Assembly: GCF_000182565.1 (NCBI RefSeq)
Contig: NW_015971537.1
Coordinates: forward strand, 2,178,450-2,242,449
DNA: 64,000 nucleotides
Origin: Spizellomyces punctatus DAOM BR117
Taxonomy: Eukaryota > Chytridiomycota > Chytridiomycetes > Spizellomycetales > Spizellomycetaceae
Direction: 5' to 3'
Shown here: positions 12,426 to 24,903 of the stretch, piece by piece
Numbering within the stretch: the stretch's first letter is position 1
Layout: every line of letters starts with the position of its first letter
Translations under genes and position numbers: made by a program
The notes under the pieces: model-generated
The model's input: only the letters and a program-made list of their open reading frames with translations
Told to the model about the DNA's origin: nothing
The model's database searches: none

Positions 12426-13844
12426 ATGAGCGAGGCAACAAACACCGCTCCTCACCTGCTCTCGCTCAAAGTGATGCGGCTTTCGCGCCCATCCTTTGTG
12501 CAAGTCAACCCAATACCTTTTGAACAAGCTCCCACTCTGCCAGCGAACGCGGCGCTTACACAGGCCGCGGAAAATGACATTACTAGTCTCTCAGAACCCG
12601 TGCAACCTCCAATCGCCGATCTTCTCAATCTCAACTCCCCAGTCCTCCCACCTTCCAGCCTCAACATTCGCGACTTTGGTCTCAGCGACCTACTCACGGT
12701 TCCTTCCTCATTTGGGAACATTTATTTAGGCGAAACATTTTCTAGTTATCTATGCGTCAACAACGAGAGCGGTTCTGCCGTTCAGGATGTCGGAATCAAA
12801 GCCGAACTTCAAACCGCCTCACAACGATTTACGCTAGCAGATACGCTTGGTGGAGCCACCCCGCGAGCGAGCGTCACCTCGGTTGCATCGTCCAACTCTG
12901 CCGATACATCTTTCTCTTCATCCATTGCCACTCGAGTCCCTCTGCTGCCCACTCAGTCCGCAGAGTTCATTATACATCACGAAATTAAGGAGCTCGGAGT
13001 TCACATTCTTGTGTGCTCCGTTCACTATTCCACGAGCAGCGGAGAGAGAAGATTTTTCCGCAAGTTTTATAAATTTCAAGTTTTAAACCCTTTGGCAGTG
13101 AAAACGAAGGTCAACAGCTTGCAGGACGGACGAGTATTTCTGGAGGCGCAGGTGCAGAATGTTGCTAATGAAACGATGTATTTGGAAAAGATGCGCTTCG
13201 AAGCAAACGAACTCTTTCAATTCCACGACCTCAACACAATCATTACGGTCAATGACAGCGCAGCAGTGGATGGTCCTCGCGGCATCAAAGCTGGACCCGT
13301 TGTGGGTGCTACCGAAGATGGCGCTGTGTATCTCAGCCCACAAGACACACGACAGTATTTATATATGCTTCAGCCAAAGAAGCCACAGGACTCGGTGGCC
13401 AGAACGACACCGACATTAGGCAAATTGGATATCATGTGGCGAACTCATCTGGGACAAACAGGAAGACTACAGACGGCCCAGCTAAGCCGGAAGGTGCCGC
13501 CTATCGAACCATACGACATTGCGGTCATCGCTACCCCAGACAGGATTCATGCAGAGCGGCCGTTCTCGGTCACCTGCAGACTTCGCAATAATTTGGTTTC
13601 TGAAACCCTTCGATTGAGTATCCATGGCGTAAAGAGCAAAATGAGCAGTGTTTTGCTAATGGGTCCAAGTGAACGTTCCTTTGGCAATATCGGTCCTTTA
13701 GAACATGTTGATTTCGAGCTGAACTTCTTTCCACTCTTGGCTGGACTGCATAAAATATCAGGGTTTCGATTGAACGAAATGGTCTCTGGAACAAGCAGGG
13801 ATGTGGATAATTTGGTAGATGTATATGTATGGCAGACGGCATGA
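12426..13844 (+). CDS. TRAPPC13: TRAPPC13-like subunit of the TRAPP complex
   Basis: Single-exon gene of 472 codons. TRAPPC13 belongs to the TRAPP (transport protein particle) complexes, which act as Rab guanine-nucleotide exchange factors in ER-Golgi and autophagic traffic. The whole protein aligns with the family: LLSLKVMRLSRPSF at the N-terminus, FGNIYLGETFSSYLCVNN, the HHEIKELGVHILVC strand, RRFFRKFYKFQVLNPL, DTRQYLYMLQPK, and GKLDIMWRTHLGQTGRLQT. Insertions of Ser/Pro-rich sequence near residues 30-75 and 145-170 are not typical of the animal protein. The start is the first Met, directly followed by the conserved HLLSLKVMRL block. It lies about 480 bp downstream of SPAG6 and converges with IML1. 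Confidence 0.93.
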   Translation: MSEATNTAPHLLSLKVMRLSRPSFVQVNPIPFEQAPTLPANAALTQAAENDITSLSEPVQPPIADLLNLNSPVLPPSSLNIRDFGLSDLLTVPSSFGNIYLGETFSSYLCVNNESGSAVQDVGIKAELQTASQRFTLADTLGGATPRASVTSVASSNSADTSFSSSIATRVPLLPTQSAEFIIHHEIKELGVHILVCSVHYSTSSGERRFFRKFYKFQVLNPLAVKTKVNSLQDGRVFLEAQVQNVANETMYLEKMRFEANELFQFHDLNTIITVNDSAAVDGPRGIKAGPVVGATEDGAVYLSPQDTRQYLYMLQPKKPQDSVARTTPTLGKLDIMWRTHLGQTGRLQTAQLSRKVPPIEPYDIAVIATPDRIHAERPFSVTCRLRNNLVSETLRLSIHGVKSKMSSVLLMGPSERSFGNIGPLEHVDFELNFFPLLAGLHKISGFRLNEMVSGTSRDVDNLVDVYVWQTA

Positions 13845-13950
13845 TCATAATCAACGACCGCCATAATCCGTTGTAGAGTATTGGCGCTTTGTACAAATCT
13901 AATAGCTACCATTACATGTATATACATATTTACATGCCCTCGTGCTTGTT

Positions 13951-16900
13951 TCAAGGGTAATTCTGCTCTGCTGTGGGGTAATTTTCTTTTTCTGAAGTAT
14001 TTGCTGGACCAAATGGTGGAGAGAAGAACTGAGGATCGAGGATACTCGGCGAGCGAATTGTGAGAGGCATGTTTTCCGCCTCGCCGCCTTCGGATGGCCG
14101 AGATTCCGGCCTATTTTGCACCTCTACATGTATAGATGGATCACCTGCTGCTACTCGCACAACAGTTGCCCCCGCATCGTCGCCAACGTCCTCGAACGCG
14201 TCTTCGACGGCAGTACCGAGATCGGAGATCACGTTCTCCTCCGCAACACGCTCATCCGTCCCGAGCTTGGCATTGAGGGAATCGCTTTCTCCGTCGCTCT
14301 TTGCGCTGCCAAACATTTCCTTAAACTTTCTTCTCACCTCCTCCCAAAACTCCTTCACCTGGTCAGCACTTTCGCAAAAGTCTGTCAGCGCCTTCCGCAA
14401 TGTTTCTGGATCTGGATTCTTCTCAATGGCACCCTTTAGGTCTTTAGCGCTACCACCTGATCTCTCCAAACCAGGCGCACTGCCTGAGCCTGTCAGATGC
14501 ATTCGATTGGCCACCCACCAAAATCCACCACCCTCTTCAGCTGTACCAATCTGTACAAAGGCAACGCCGCTCCGATGTACCCATTGAGTGCGTTTGTAGC
14601 CTCGCCCTCGATCATAGGACCAGGTAACAGAACCCGGCGGGAAGGCTGAGTCAGCCTCCACATCCAGCACAAAATTAAACTTCCTTACTAATTCTGTGAG
14701 ATAAAAAGTGGATGGAAGCGATGAATGCGGTAACGGTGGTTGCTCAGCAGCGGGGATTATCCGGGTGACAGATTGGAATGGGTTGTCGTCAGAAAGGGGT
14801 TCCGCCTAGGAAAAGGAGATTGGAATGTCCGCAAAGGGTAAATGAGCAGCAGTCCATGAAGCTTACCTGTTCAATCCCGGCCTCTACCATTTTAAAGCCG
14901 CATTTCTCCGCCACTCTCGCCCAGCCGCCAACAAGGTCTTCTATCCACCTCGGACTGCATACAAGCCAATGCAGTTGAAAGTGAAAACAGTTACGAGGAT
15001 TATGCACCGTATCATAATGCAACACTGCAGTCTCCCGCCTCGGCGACCGTCGCTGAGGGTCTAAATCGATCACCATTCGACGAGATAGCCGATATTGCTC
15101 TGGTTTCTTTGGGATATGCAGCTGAGCTTGTGACGTATGAATAGGTGTGGCGGTTCCAGACGACGTCCCCGATGCGCCACTACTGCTTTCAGATACCTCA
15201 CCATCTCCCGGCGTTCCGGGCTTTCCCCTCGTCGCAAACCATGACTGTCCCTTATCCTTCTCCCTTAATGTCCCGCTGGATGACTTCAGATGCTGCGTGC
15301 GGATTCGGTAGAAGTAATGTCCGTCCAAAAACCTATGCTTCCTGTTGGCATGCTCAAACAGACCCTCTTTCAATAGGAAATTGCCGAATTCGACAGCCTC
15401 TTCTCTAGTGTCAATATCGGTGAAATTCCGGATTATCCAATCAACGCACTCGCTACCAATGAAGACACGCTCGTATAGCCTAAAATGCCACCGGCGGTCA
15501 CAAAAAGCGACCCCAATAGGTGGAGGTGCTGCAATTGCTTGAGCAATCAATTGGATTGGCGTGGTTCGTGTCAATGCACTGGTTGGAGAAGGACAAACAC
15601 TTGGATGAGCCGGGATGTTTGTTGATGTGGCGGGCGTCACAGGAGTAGCATTTGCCATGGAGCTGATCGACCCACGTCGTATCAATGGCACTTGTAGGAG
15701 ATGCTGATGTTGCGACTGCGGATGTCCTGACGTAGTAGGGGAGACGGCTTCAGTGCCTCCCAACACTTCATCCCTGACAAATCTTGCAGTATTAAAGGTC
15801 GTCAATTGAATCTCCAGTCTATGTCCCCCTTTCACGTTCTTCATCTTCTTCGAGGTGACTGGTGTCTTCACTCCGACGCCATTGAAGCCACTGATTTTTG
15901 CCTCTTCTTCTTCCCACGGGGAAACCCATCTCGCACGCTCAAACACTTCAATAAACTTTGCAAAGCCAACAAGTCTCACTTCCTCCTCATCCAGGTTTTC
16001 CCCTTGTGGGTTCAAAAATGGGCTCATAACCGCCACGGTTTCGAGCGGAATGAGGAGAAAGCGCGTACGCCAGAACCGCAAATTCTCCGTCATTTCCTCT
16101 TGATAACCCGATATGAGGTGATCAAGGTAGTTCCAGTTGTACATAGTCACCGGTGGGTAGGTAAAAGTCATGCGTTTTGGACGGTAAAAAGTGTCATGCT
16201 TAGGCCATATTCCACATGCGTAAAGGATAGGGAATGTAGAGTAGGTGACTTTGCGAACATAACGCTTTACCTCAACGTTTTGCCCAGAGGCATCATAAAA
16301 TAGCCGGTGAACATGATCGCCCAGACTTAGATGATACGGAATCGAGACTGGTATAGTTGAAGCTGCGTCGTTGGACGGTACATCTGGCGGTTGCACCGGA
16401 TGCTGCGGTTGCTGTGCAGGGTGCCTTTGCCCTTGAGCTAAAGGACGTTGGTGACGCGGCGCGACGTCAGCAAATGACCCAATGAGTCTCTTGTTTGCCT
16501 GCTTATCTTGGCTCTGACGGCCAGCGACAGGACTTAGTGTTCCTCCAGAAACATTGCCTTCTGGCCTTTCGGCGGTGCTGGTCGAAGCCCCCAGCCCTGA
16601 GGCTATCAACTGAAAACCTTGTGCCAACCGCTGACCAACGAGTTCCATCAGAAGCGCCTCGACCTTGAGTCGTCCACTGTTCACACCCGCCCCATCTTCA
16701 CCTCGCGACTGATACGGCGTTGCGTCATCCGCAGGAGATACCGTATAGGTATACTCTTCGTAAAACTCCGATAATTCTTCGGCGGTGGGGAAGAAATCGG
16801 TCGTCAGCGGCAAGCAGGCAGGCGTGGACAAGCTCTTCCAATGCATAACTATATCATTATGCGTAGGTGCAAGGATCTGCGGGAAAACATGTTGCCAGCG

Positions 16901-19900
16901 AAAAAGCTGACTGGTAGCTCGAACAACATTCCGGCTCGGGTTGCAGGGATTAATAAGATTCGGTCGTAGGGAAGACTGCAAAAGAAAATTTCGGGCGGCA
17001 AGGCCAGTCGCTTGTGCTTTCCCAGGGGACAGCTTGGGGTACTGGCGCAGATATTCATAGTTGGCGAGCGGCGAATGACCGCCTTTATAGGAGCCAGAGC
17101 CGGAGAAACCGTCACGAGTTGCCCGCACATTCATGTGGCCCCCAGAATGAATTCGAATAGGGGCTAGCGATGTGGAGGCCGGTCCCGCGACACTATCCTC
17201 TACATCAGCGCCCTGACTGGAAATGCTGTGCTCGGCCGGAATTTCAGGTCCTTCAAAAGATGCAGAGCCTGTGATTGGATGGTATTGATTCCCTCTCAGG
17301 TCCGGGGTTCCTGTGGAACCATCTGATATGTTCCGGCTCCCCTTCCTGCTTCCCATGCCGGATCCGGAAATCGTTGACTGTTGATTTGCAAGCCACTGTG
17401 GTCGTTGACCCTTCTTGTCCGCGGATTGCCCGTCAACTGATCCAGTTGCAGATTTTGCTCCGGGAAACGCATGAGCGAAGGATCCATGGGAAGGAATTGG
17501 TCGTAGTTGACTAACAGTGCCGCTTCCACCGGGCGCAACTTGACGCGCTTGTTCAATACGAGCCTTTGCTCTCAAAAGCGCTGCACGTTCATCGACGTTG
17601 AGAGTATCGCCATCCTCCCAAGGGCAGTAATACGTGGATCCTGGATGCAATGCCCGGATTCCAGCTCCATCCGAGTCCACACTCCGGACGGTATCCCCCG
17701 GTGCTGGGCGATGATACCCTGACCTCGCTACGGCCGCCAACGTGGCAGACGCTAGGCCCTCGGGACTTACCGAAATCGCATTGCCTGTGATTGCGTTACG
17801 ATTTGGCCCTATGCTTTGCTGGTGCCCATCGGTGCGCTGCCCTGTTCGCCCGGCCTTAACGCCGGCTGTTGCATCATTCTCCAGCGTTATAGTGTTGACA
17901 GTGGAGTTTGATCGGTGCTTGAGCAAGGGTTTATGTCGGTTGCTGGGCGCAAAAACAAGCTCGTCATAACGATCGCAATCAAAGGGGCTGTCAGATTGAA
18001 CGGACACGGCTGGGCTGTCATCGTCATCTTCGCCCCCAATTTCAAACCTAACTCCGCCTTGTCCGGCTCGTTCAGGATGTCCAGCAGAACGCTCCGAACG
18101 ATTTACAACTGCGTCTAAGGCTAAGGGTTTACTTTCAGATATTTCGTCGCCACTTGCGTTTTTGTCAAAATACGGTGCTATAATGGCGGAGCCAATCTGT
18201 TCCATTACACCCATCATCTGCACTTCATACATCTTACAGCGCAGCGTAAATCCGGATCGTGAGTTTTCGTCGTCGCGCGTCCAAAAGCTACACATCACCC
18301 AATTAGGCATCATAAAAAAGGGGCGTTCAGGATTGCTTGGAGACGGATCGTCATAATAAAGAGGATCCCACGCTTCCAATCTTCGTTCCGCACCGGGAGC
18401 GGTCCCACCTCCAGCCATTCCCCCTCCGGCAAAATTAACCCCGGCACCGCCAACCCCAAGCCCTACTTTTTCAAATGACCGATCGACTAATCGACCATTC
18501 GTTGCGCCAGGACCAGGAGTAGCCCATCGTTTTTCACCGCTAATCGCACTTTCTGTGTCAGCGCTTGTTCCACTGTTGCTCATCGCCCAACCCGAGATCC
18601 CTGCCCAGTCCTTTGAGAGAAACTGAAAGAGAGGGACTGTGTACAATGGAGGTTTACTTAAGCAAACCAGGTCTAAGCCTATTCCGTTGTCCACCATTCG
18701 CTGCGCGGTGAGTCTGAGGAGCTTTTTATCCACTTCGAAGGTACCCGAACCAGGGGTTATAATAACAATACTCAGGCCGGTGCGGGATAAATCTCGGTCA
18801 ATGTAGTGGCGATCAAAGGGATTTAGAGCCAGGTTAATCGCTTCGAGAATGTTTCCCTCACATGCTGGTGAATTCGAACCGGACAATACAGTTGAGCCGT
18901 CTCCGGTAGGTTGCTGGAGCACATCGCGTTGAAAAGAAATGAATTCCTTCTTCAAAGGGATGAGCACCTGTGACCACTCGCTCCGAATCTCCCAATCAAC
19001 CACGACTCGATAGAAGTCTCGATACGCTCGTCCAGAGGTGTCTACGAGTATTGGCACAGCGTGGTTATCGCCGTTTTCAGCTTGATCCTCAAACAAAGAG
19101 GACCTCTTATCTGACGCAAGCTCCTCTTGGTTATGGTAATGGATACGTGCAAATAAAACGATGGATACTACGTGATTTGTTCCGCCTTCCTTCCACTTTG
19201 AAAACAGTTGCGGTAAAAATCCATGCACGCACTTTTCGAAATAAAGTTCCCCGTCTTCATCGAATTCCCACATTTCTTTGCTCATTTGAATGAAGATGAA
19301 ATATTTGGCCGTTTCGGATCGAAAGATTGTCTTTGTATTTTCCGTAATATACCCGCATGCAAACTTCCCAAAGAATTCTAATTATTAAAACAGTTAATTG
19401 CTGAATGTCCGTATGCGGTGCTTACCCTTTTTCCTGCCACTACAATATCCTTGATCTGGGCGCGAATGCCGAGTGAAGATAGCTTTTTGCCGTGATATAC
19501 GCAACTGTTTGTTAGCATGGTCTTTAATCGCCACATGTCGCTTCGTCCAACGTATTGATCTCGAAAATTCAGCTCAACGTAGTCTGCAGCTACAGTGTCC
19601 TTGTCAATCTGCGACACGCAGCAAGTTAGCATGACGATATACCTCCGGAAGATAGAGAATCCACTTACTTTACGAACGATGACATCCGTCCGTGCCTGAA
19701 GCTCGAAAAGTGCAGCAACATGTTGGGCAATAGATATCTGGAGATGGGGAACATGCCGTCGGGGCGTCAGCTCAAACCGTAAAACAAACGGTTCACCAGC
19801 AACAGCTCCGCCGAGCACCCACCACAGGCTCAGCCCACCTGCAACTGCGGCTGCTTGCCAGAAATTTCACGATCTATCGACGTCACTTGCAGGACAAGCG

Positions 19901-20267
19901 TCTTTGCTTTCCGATGTGGTGCATGAGGCGTCCTAGGTTTTGTGGGTGGAGAGACGCTCTGTTGGGGTTGGGCTGAGCGTCCTGGGGTACTGTGAGACTG
20001 AGATGGTTTCCCTACACCAGAGTTTGTATTTGATGTTCCATTTGGGGCCGTGGGATGAAAGATTTCCAAGAGATCACCGACTCGACAGCCAGGAAAACAG
20101 TCAGGATTGATTACAAGGTCCTGTTTTGAGAAACGATCATCATGAACCCAGAGGTTGTAAGAGGAACGAAGTACTTGCTTTTGAGGAGTCTGGCCAAATT
20201 GTCGAGAGTAAGATGGGAGCATTTGGGGCCAAGAAAGCAAAACGACCAGCCCAACAAAGCCGCGCAT
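13951..20267 (-). CDS. IML1: IML1/DEPDC5, GATOR1 (SEACIT) subunit
   Basis: Catalytic-complex subunit of GATOR1, the GAP for Rag/Gtr GTPases that represses TORC1 on amino-acid starvation. Five exons keep frame: 20267-19839, 19737-19669, 19608-19426, about 19363-14867 and 14805-13951, about 2,010 residues. The N-terminus has WVHDDRFSKQDLVINPDCFP and ELNFRDQYVGRSDMWRLK, then MWEFDEDGELYFEKCVHGFL and VDNGIGLDLVCLSKPPLYTVPLF, all of the IML1/DEPDC5 type. A DEP domain lies near residues 1,500-1,590 (ERVFIGSECVDWIIRNF). The C-terminal lobe ends in YDRGRGYKRTQWVHRSGVAFVQI. A Ser/Gly-rich insert of several hundred residues separates the halves, and about 170 residues of acidic sequence follow the last conserved block. 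The Met at 19285 is internal, because conserved sequence continues upstream. The true 5' end could be a few codons from 20267. Confidence 0.93.
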
Positions 20268-20387
20268 TCGCGCTTTTGATATCGCGTGTCACTCGCCTTG
20301 GCCAAACCCTCAGCGCTCTTTCCCCAAACAAAACATCGTTTTCCTACGCTTGTGTTTGTTAATGAACATTGTGTTTTGCTACTTGAC
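20268..20387. promoter_or_regulatory. Bidirectional promoter gap, IML1 / UBAP1
   Basis: Only about 120 bp separate the proposed start codons of IML1 (minus) and UBAP1 (plus). No TATA box is evident. The gap would shift if either first exon is mis-assigned. Confidence 0.4.
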
Positions 20388-22120
20388 ATGAATCACATCA
20401 ACGGAGTTGGACAGTCTGCGTGGACTGAAGGTGGGTTTGGTGTAGGAGAGATGACAGTGGAGGTCTTTAGAAGCGGCGCTGATCTTTGGCTATTCCCTCG
20501 TCCCAGGTGTGGCCTACCCTCCTCTTAGCGACGTTCCCGTCGTTGCCAAGAATTACCGCCCAACGAATCAGGCAAGTTTGCAAGGCAACTGGAAATTGTC
20601 AGCTTTGTCCTGACTCTGACGAGTCCAGTGTGGCTTGACAACGTATAGGTCTCTCTCCCTTACACTTACTTGGACGTTGAAGACAATACTGTGGAAAATG
20701 TAGGGCTGCCAAACGATTTGAAAGCGCAAGACAAAATCATTAATTTAATAAACGGCTCTTTGGTTGGGCAGTTCAACTATGACTTTTCTCTCGAGCGCGG
20801 CGTTCTCGAGGAAGCAAATCGCATTCAAACGGAACGACAGCTTATGGCCGCTGCCCAGGATGTACTGAAGCGCAAACTGGAGGCAGACAAACTAGCAAAG
20901 CAAAGAAGGCAGGCCCCTGGGCTTGCAGTTGATGGAGAGATAATGCAACCTACATCAGCGTCCAGCTCGCCCGCAGCCTTGGGACGGACAGATTTAAAAC
21001 TCAAAACGCCCTCTCCAATTCCCCCTTTGGATGCTTCAGCTCTTAATTCTCATGGCCGACTCTCTGAACAGGAAGGCAATCGATTGGCAGGCTCAGTATC
21101 ATCACTATCAGATAGTGGACGTTCCGGAAGCAATCCAAGCGTAGCTGACAGTGCGCGGAAGCATCCCGGTATTGATTATCTGGAGTTTGAGCAGGGTCTC
21201 CCTCCCCCAGACCCTTGGCGCACGGAAGATGATGATGACGACTTGCGAATGCTAAAAGAGGTTATGGGTGTTCCTGAATCCAGAGGAACGTCATCGGTTG
21301 CACCAAATGGCAACGCTGCTGCTAGGAAAGGGAACGCCCAGCAGCGGTGGTCAGCCTTGCCTACCAGAAATGCGAGGTTAGATGCCTTAGCTGGTCATCA
21401 CTCTGTGACATCAAGTCTAGAATATGACGATGTTGTGGGCCGTGCAAGAGCCCTAATGGCGGACCTTGGTCTTGGAAGCCAGTCGTCTGGTCCACCACCG
21501 CCACCAAAACCCGTTGGCTTGCAAACTAATAACCCTGGGCAATCGTCATCGTCCAGAAAGCGTCAGTCCTTGCAGTATCCTATTCTCCCGGGAATATCGA
21601 CCGGTTCTTCTGCTCAGAACCAACTGGCACTGGGGCATGACATACCGTCGGGGGTTCCCTTTGACATGCGGGTTTGTGAAGCTATTGCATTAAAAATGTT
21701 ACTACCCATATTGATGCTCTTCTGTCGTAGGATACATTTCTGAGAATTACCCAAATGGGGTTCAGTCACGAGGCAGTTGAACGAGGTATTATAAATCATG
21801 CGAGGGACGAAAAGAAGGTTAAATGTCGATTTGTCTCAAGTGCGATGAAAATGTATATTTCGGCTGATCTTTTTGGCATGTAGATTCTCGACTTTGCTAT
21901 TGCATTTGAGGAGCATCGGCATGCAGGATTCAAAGGGGATGACATTCAAGTTGCAATTGGTCTATATGACCATGACATCGCGAAAGAGAGGACTTTCTTG
22001 GAGGCATATACAGCGTTGGCGGAGTTTGGCTTTCCAAGAGAGCGGATACGGGAAGCACTAGTGATGAAGAATAATGACCGAGATCAAGCCCTCGATTACT
22101 TAATGCAAGAGCGAAAGTAA
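20388..22120 (+). CDS. UBAP1: UBAP1-like ESCRT-I subunit (UMA + SOUBA)
   Basis: UBAP1 is the ESCRT-I subunit that selects ubiquitinated endosomal cargo. Five exons keep frame: 20388-20430, 20507-20571, 20649-21671, 21731-21817 and 21884-22120, about 484 residues. The N-terminal UMA motif, which binds VPS28 in the animal complex, is visible as TYLDVEDN...VGLP...FNYDFSLERGVLEEA (about residues 40-90). A disordered Ser/Pro-rich middle follows. The C-terminus has tandem UBA-like helices (SOUBA): LRITQMGFSHEAVERGI, AGFKGDDIQVAIGLYDHD and FGFPRERIREALVMKNND. Intron 2 needs a GCAAGT donor (20572), and the exon before it keeps phase only with that site. The reading frame before 20649 is less certain than the rest. 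It converges with SRP68; 86 bp separate the stop codons. Confidence 0.85.
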
Positions 22121-22206
22121 TATACAGACACATTCTAGTCATTCCCCATATCGTGTATTTCGCCATTGCAGCCGAGTGTTTAGAGTGTTTAAGGCCACAA
22201 AACGTA

Positions 22207-24776
22207 TTATTTCCGTCCCCACAAACCACTTAGCACACCCATAATCCCCTTGGCTTTTTCTTCTTCCTCCGATTCACCACGTCGCCTCCTCTCCAAACCC
22301 GTTGAACGACGCTCAATATTAGATACCGGAAAGTCAAGACCATTGTATGCAATGTCGAAAAATAGCGGTTTACATGGTGCTGGTAGAAAACTTGGGGGAA
22401 TTGCGATCAGATTAGGATTGCTACCATCAAAGTCCGATATGAATGTGTTGAGGCGGGAGGTAACAGGGGCCTATTCGGGGCAATTTCATTAGCGGAGAAT
22501 AGGGCCAGTATTCCTTGTTCAGGTTGCTCACCTGAATCTCGCCGTATCCATCGTTCAGTTCTATATTTTGAATCCCCTTTGAAATTCCATCGACAGACAC
22601 TCCCCGTTGATGTTGTTCCAGATACCATTTGCCTTGTTCTTTAATTTTGCCGCCCCGAATATCAGTCTCTGTGCGCAATATCTTATCCCGCAGCTGTAGC
22701 AGGTCCTCCCCTGCTCCCGTGTCATGGCGAGCAGCGCCTTCAGCTTGCGCCCTTGCGTGAACGACATGTTCATTAGCACGTTCATACAAAGCAAGCGCCT
22801 CTCCATGTTTGTCAAGGCTGGAATATGTTTGAGCGATGAATGTAGCTCTGGAGTAGCGCATGAATTCAAAAATCTGGTCTCAATCGTTATAAACACCAAC
22901 TGAATATACCTTTGAGCCTTATACATGTGACTCTGGGCGGACAGAAAGCTGTGCAACGCTAGATCGGAATCAACCACACCGAATTTCTTCATGTCGTCCA
23001 AACCCTGCGCTCAAAGAAATACATTAAGACCAATGAGATGGATTGCAGTACGCGCAAATCCTTGATACCTGAATGATCGCGTCATAAAATCTTACAATAT
23101 CCTCGGGTTTCGCCCCTTTCTTCATCCCCTTTGCCAGGAATCTCCCTTGGCCATGGCGCTTGCTTTTGGCAACTTCTATCAACTCCAGATTCCGGTCAAT
23201 GGAAATCGATAAACGTAGAAATGTTACATAGGCCAAGGCCAGTTGCAGGTTTGCCGAATTCTGGTCGCCCTTCGATGACTTGACCTTTGCGGTGGCAAGC
23301 TACGAAAAGACCAATCAGCACAATCAAAATTTTTGCCTTACAGATAAGCATGCTCAAATTCACCTCGTCATTCTTCACATCTTCTTTGGCCAAATGGAGA
23401 GCAATAGCTGCACTAGCTAGAGCCTTCTCAAAGCGTTCGAAATGGGCATCCAGTACTGCAGTATCCGATGTGCCGTCAAGCAAGATCGGTCGAGGAGTTG
23501 ATCCTTTGAGGCCTTCGAAGGTCTTGACGGTTTCGGAGATCGCCTCTACTAACTTTTCATTTCGGGTTGGTATTATCCTCCCCCGCCACCGTATTTTGAA
23601 TGTCCCGTCATTATTTTCGCTGGAAATATCAGACAACATACTCTAAAAGCGCAGAAAGTGTTTGACGTGATTAGTAGAGGAAAAATATGATCGGTTACGT
23701 CAAAACCGCTATCGTACCCCCACCCTCGCTTCCAGACTACGTAACTCAGATCGTGAGCTTTCGTTCGTCTGCTCTATTAAGGAGGAAATCTCCAGATTCT
23801 GAGCGCCCTTGATCTTCAAGTTGTATGCGCAGAAGCGAATGCTTGGATCAATGGAGTCAATCACCGACTGACAAAGGGCCTCCTGTTGAGCAGTACCGGC
23901 CTTTGCAAGTCTCTGATATATGACTCTAGAGTGGCCAATTAAGAGGCGCAATTAACTTCATGCATATGAGTACATGTACCCACCGTGCAGTGGCAAACTT
24001 ATCGAGGGCTTCTTCCCAACGCTGCTGCTCGAAAAAGAGAAAGCCTGCCATTGTGGCGGCATACGCCTTTAAAATGATGGTAGGTTATAATTGGTCTCAA
24101 GCGCACTATAGCTTAGAACGCTAGCTACCTGCACATCCAACAACGTTCGATTGTCCGCTTGACAATTCTGGCATATGTCGTGCAATCGCTTGGCAGCTTC
24201 CACTGCCTTCTTTAATCTTTTCACCTGATGAAAGCGTTTCCGAGGCTCATCCCTCACTTCTGCTTTCAATTCCATTGCATACGCCCATCCCCGTTCTGCC
24301 TCGAAGAGTAGAAGTTGCAGATGCCTTCAGACGTGTTCGGAAATGCAATGGGTCAGCGACAACCGTCATGATTCCGGTATTGTGCCTGCTTACTTTTCTC
24401 CCGTCACGACTTCGGCGGTCACTGGCTTCTTCTCAAACCGCCGTTTTGCTCCAGCTTGCACCAGGTTGCAACCTTTCCGTAGCCTCTGCACTTTGTTCGC
24501 GCAAAACTGCCTAAATTTATCACATTTTATATTAGCACTTACATCTACCAATGTAAAGGAGAACTACCATTAACCTATAGCGCTGATAGTCCTGGTGTCG
24601 CAGACCATGCATGTTTCTCGCTTCGTTGGTGAGTGCTAGAACTGTGACGCGGAGAGGTGAATACGACCACCGAGCCGACTCCAAGCGGTTAAGAAAATAT
24701 GCACACCATTCAGATAGAGTTCGCCAGGCTGTAGGGGCAAAGCACCTGTTGGCGCATCAGTATCCATTGGGTCCAT
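22207..24776 (-). CDS. SRP68: Signal recognition particle 68 kDa subunit
   Basis: SRP68 binds the S domain of SRP RNA with SRP72 and takes part in co-translational targeting to the ER. The 5' exons are 24776-24707, 24641-24575, 24510-24394, 24324-24129, 24066-23984, 23925-23718 and from 23642; phases agree through exon 6. The N-terminal RNA-binding block reads HGLRHQDYQRYR then KVQRLRKG, across an intron. AERGWAYAMELK and DEPRKRFHQVKRLKKAVEAA follow. Later blocks are IRFCAYNLK, IRWRGRIIPTRNEKL, DIVRFYDAIIQ and the C-terminal PCKPLFFDIAYNGLDFPV. The start is the upstream ATG at 24776, chosen because exon 2 has no Met before the conserved LALTNEAR helix. Some later exon joins (23400-22900) were not resolved to the base. 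It is divergent from THOC1 by 127 bp. Confidence 0.93.
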
Positions 24777-24903
24777 TTGTCCAAAAGGTACCAAGCTCTT
24801 TTATTGAGTTTTGCAACCAACGTCCACTGGGATCAGTCGCAACGATCTCGTCCTTCGCTCGGCTCTGCGCGGCTCGTCCAAACTGGCTGTGCCACGTGTT
24901 GGT
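24777..24903. promoter_or_regulatory. Bidirectional promoter gap, SRP68 / THOC1
   Basis: 127 bp lie between the divergent start codons of SRP68 and THOC1. Short open frames on the plus strand across this gap are not conserved sequence and look like chance. No distinct promoter element was recognised. Confidence 0.4.

Noticed and set aside
16000-19000. Many frames on the plus strand across IML1
   Set aside because: They are shadows of one long conserved minus-strand exon.
19285-19285. Met at 19285 as the IML1 start
   Set aside because: Conserved IML1 sequence (CGYITENTKTIFRSETAKY and the earlier DMWRLK block) continues upstream in three further exons.
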